Assembly: GCA_938038645.1 (NCBI GenBank)
Contig: CALHTA010000166.1
Location: 1-17,847 of the forward strand
Origin: an uncultured Thiotrichaceae bacterium
Lineage (GTDB): Bacteria > Pseudomonadota > Gammaproteobacteria > Thiotrichales > Thiotrichaceae
Reading direction: 5' to 3'
DNA length: 17,847 nt
The notes under the pieces were generated by a model. That model had not been told where the DNA came from. It saw only the letters and a program-made list of their open reading frames with translations, and did no database searches. Within the stretch, counting starts at the first letter, position 1; each line of letters begins with the position of its first letter. A program made the translations under genes and the position numbers. Below are positions 16,142 to 17,847 of the stretch, in pieces.

Positions 16142-16402
16142 TTAAGCGGCTGCTTGGATACTTACAAACTTACGATTCTTTGGGCCTTTAACTTCAAAAA
16201 CCACAACACCATCTGCTTTCGCAAACAAAGTGTGATCTTTACCACAGCCTACATCTGTACCTGCATGGAAACGTGTTCCACGCTGACGAACGATGATGCT
16301 GCCTGCTGTCACTACCTGACCGCCGAAACGCTTTACACCCAATCGCTTGGATACCGAATCGCGACCGTTGCGAGTACTACCCGCCGCTTTCTTATGTGCC
16401 AT
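16142..16402 (-). CDS. rpmA: Ribosomal protein bL27
   Basis: This 86-residue protein has the universal L27 sequence: [16 protein letters not shown] at the N-terminus, [27 protein letters not shown] and [13 protein letters not shown]27 is a 50S subunit protein whose basic N-terminal tail reaches the peptidyl-transferase centre. The N-terminus begins directly with MAHKK, so there is no cleavable extension of the Firmicutes type. It lies 39 bases downstream of rplU with an AGAGGA ribosome binding site and is cotranscribed with it. obgE/cgtA, the usual next gene in many gammaproteobacteria, does not follow; a terminator does. Confidence 0.99.
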   Translation of the reverse strand: MAHKKAAGSTRNGRDSVSKRLGVKRFGGQVVTAGSIIVRQRGTRFHAGTDVGCGKDHTLFAKADGVVVFEVKGPKNRKFVSIQAAA

Positions 16403-16441
16403 TACTAAATCCTCTTATGCTGTAAGATAAAAAATCTATCT

Positions 16442-16753
16442 TTATGCAGAGATCGCTGTGATCTCAACTTTAGTTATATATTGACGATGACCCGTACGCT
16501 TCTGATGATGCTTACGTCGTCTGAATTTGATGATCTCAACTTTTTTGCCGCGACCTTGCTTTGTTACTGTTGCAGTGACTTTGCCACCTGCAACGTAAGG
16601 AGCACCGATCTGTACAGCGTCATCATTGCTAACCATAAGGACATTATCGAAATCGACGCTTGCGCCTTCTTCAGCATCCAATTTTTCAATATCCAACACA
16701 TCACCTTGTGATACGCGATATTGCTTTCCACCAGTAGTAAAGATGGCGTACAT
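16442..16753 (-). CDS. rplU: Ribosomal protein bL21
   Basis: This 103-residue protein has the standard L21 length and signatures: [18 protein letters not shown] at the start, [34 protein letters not shown] in the second half, and the usual basic RNA-binding loop. L21 binds 23S rRNA in the 50S subunit. It is the first gene of the rplU-rpmA operon. An AGGAG ribosome binding site lies seven bases before ATG 16753, and a near-consensus sigma-70 promoter lies at 16801-16829. Confidence 0.99.
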   Translation of the reverse strand: MYAIFTTGGKQYRVSQGDVLDIEKLDAEEGASVDFDNVLMVSNDDAVQIGAPYVAGGKVTATVTKQGRGKKVEIIKFRRRKHHQKRTGHRQYITKVEITAISA

Positions 16754-16800
16754 GTTCTTGCTCCTAACCTAACGAATAGAGACTATCGGAAAAGTGCGGG

Positions 16801-16829
16801 ATTGTACTTTCTTGGCTGCGTGCAGTCAA
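16801..16829 (-). promoter_or_regulatory. Sigma-70 promoter of rplU-rpmA
   Basis: On the - strand, TTGACT (16829-16824) and TACAAT (16806-16801) are separated by exactly 17 bases, a near-consensus pair suited to a ribosomal protein operon. The leader to the rplU start is about 40 bases. Confidence 0.85.
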
Positions 16830-16864
16830 TTACCTTAGCGTATATTCTTGTTTTAAATGTAGGC

Positions 16865-16893
16865 TTGACAGTATGCAGGCATCTACCTAGCAT
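16865..16893 (+). promoter_or_regulatory. Sigma-70 promoter of ispB
   Basis: A consensus TTGACA (16865-16870) and TAGCAT (16888-16893) are separated by 17 bases. Transcription would start near 16900, about 30 bases before the preferred ispB start. It is divergent from the rplU promoter, with 35 bases between the two -35 boxes. Confidence 0.65.
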
Positions 16894-16932
16894 TCGCCCT
16901 ATAAATCCCTACCAATGAGCACAGCCAGGATT

Positions 16933-17847
16933 ATGGAATTTAAGGACATTCAAGCATTGATTGCAGATGATATGCAAGCAGTCAATAACTTGATTCAAGA
17001 CAGCCTCAAATCAGACGTTGTCCTGATTAATCAGCTCAATCTTTACATTATCAACAACGGCGGTAAACGTCTCAGGCCAATGTTAGCACTGTTGTCAGCA
17101 CGTGCCTGTGGCTATGAAAATCGGCAACATGTTGATATTGCTGCCATTATTGAATTTATTCACACAGCCACCCTGCTGCACGATGATGTGGTTGATGAAT
17201 CAGACATGCGCCGGGGTAAAGACACAGCCAATAATATATGGGGAAATCAGGCTGCTGTTTTGGTGGGTGACTTTCTATATTCTCGCTCATTTGAAATGAT
17301 GGTAGACGTTGGTCAATTGCCAGTAATGCAAGTACTCGCTCAGGCAACCAACGTCATAGCAGAGGGAGAAGTTCTACAATTACTAAATTGTAACGATGCG
17401 GACACTACCGAAAAACGCTACTTGGATGTGATTTATTCTAAGACAGCCAAGCTTTTTGAAGCCGCCTGTCGTTTAGGTGCCATTCTTGCAGAACGTAATG
17501 ATGAAGAAATCCAAGCGATGGCCGACTACGGCATGCATCTAGGCACCGCTTTCCAAATTGTAGACGACATATTAGATTACAGTGCCTCCGCCGATGAAAT
17601 GGGTAAAAATGTGGGTGACGACTTAGCGGAAGGTAAACCCACGCTACCTCTGATAATCGCGTTACAAAGAAGCGAAGGCGACGACGCTTTAATGATTCGA
17701 GAAGCTATCGAACAAGGTGGCTTAGATCGTATCGACGAAATTATTGAAATCATAAACAAAACGGGATCTCTAGAATATTCTCAAGGTATTGCTGAAAAAG
17801 AAATAGCACTTGCTGTAGAGAGCCTTTCCGGTTTTCCCGACAGTCTA
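16933..17847 (+). CDS. ispB: Octaprenyl diphosphate synthase (3' partial)
   Basis: 305 residues are present with no stop before the window end; E. coli IspB has 323, so only about 20 residues are missing. It makes the C40 side chain of ubiquinone and menaquinone by adding isopentenyl diphosphate units to farnesyl diphosphate. Visible motifs are GGKRLRPM (about 43-50), the first Asp-rich motif LLHDDVVDESDMRRG (D84, D85, D88), GEVLQL, YSKTAKLFEAA, and the second Asp-rich motif FQIVDDILDY (D211, D212, D215). ATG 16933 is chosen because MEFKDIQALIADDM aligns with the E. coli N-terminus; an AGGA lies only two bases upstream. An in-frame ATG at 16915 would add six residues and is the alternative. 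Divergent from rplU, the common gammaproteobacterial arrangement. Confidence 0.97.
   Translation, partial: MEFKDIQALIADDMQAVNNLIQDSLKSDVVLINQLNLYIINNGGKRLRPMLALLSARACGYENRQHVDIAAIIEFIHTATLLHDDVVDESDMRRGKDTANNIWGNQAAVLVGDFLYSRSFEMMVDVGQLPVMQVLAQATNVIAEGEVLQLLNCNDADTTEKRYLDVIYSKTAKLFEAACRLGAILAERNDEEIQAMADYGMHLGTAFQIVDDILDYSASADEMGKNVGDDLAEGKPTLPLIIALQRSEGDDALMIREAIEQGGLDRIDEIIEIINKTGSLEYSQGIAEKEIALAVESLSGFPDSL

Noticed and set aside
16154..16711. + strand frames antisense to rpmA and rplU
   Set aside because: They are fully antisense to universally conserved ribosomal genes and have no independent support.
1..17847. CRISPR arrays, tRNA or rRNA genes, insertion sequences, integrase or attachment sites
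   Set aside because: Reading both strands gave no spaced direct repeats, cloverleaf sequences, transposase motifs or flanking duplications that would support any of them.

Overview
The window looks like a chromosomal segment of a marine-type gammaproteobacterium of moderate to low GC. The evidence is the divergent ispB / rplU-rpmA pair with its sigma-70 promoters, a YjjV-type TatD hydrolase, and a Pel exopolysaccharide locus whose proteins match the Pseudomonas aeruginosa Pel proteins in length and key residues. A Kangiella-like lineage is possible but cannot be fixed from the sequence alone.

Region 1 (1-11454, + strand) is a pel locus. It opens inside pelB (TPR scaffold plus outer-membrane barrel). 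pelD (membrane c-di-GMP receptor), pelE, pelF (cytosolic glycosyltransferase) and pelG (polytopic transporter) follow. After a 184-base gap comes a secreted 1003-residue protein that carries the deacetylase half of PelA behind two tandem CBM9/DOMON-like beta-sandwich domains. Together these proteins would make, export and deacetylate a Pel-like cationic polysaccharide. The locus differs from the P. aeruginosa order pelABCDEFG in four ways: pelB runs straight into pelD with no pelC between them; the PelA-type gene is last, not first; its N-terminal glycoside hydrolase is replaced by binding-type domains; and the RxxD c-di-GMP site of PelD appears as RGAN. A strong terminator closes the locus.

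Region 2 (11601-12368, - strand) is a convergent tatD-family gene. Its start codon directly abuts the terminator of the next operon.

Region 3 (12472-15971, - strand) is a compact four-gene operon: NodU/CmcH-family carbamoyltransferase, SxtJ-family membrane protein, a 50-residue DUF5989-type membrane peptide starting at 13696, and a membrane-anchored SGNH hydrolase. From memory this is the order of sxtI-sxtJ-sxtK-sxtL in cyanobacterial saxitoxin clusters, but nothing else here points to saxitoxin. It is better read as a general, poorly characterised carbamoylation module, possibly acting on a surface glycan.

Region 4 (16094-17847) is housekeeping: rplU-rpmA on the - strand with promoter and terminator, and divergent ispB on the + strand cut by the window end. 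obgE/cgtA, which usually follows rpmA, is not there; the carbamoyltransferase operon takes its place. No tRNA, rRNA, CRISPR array, transposase or integrase was seen, and no gene-free stretch exceeds 300 bases.
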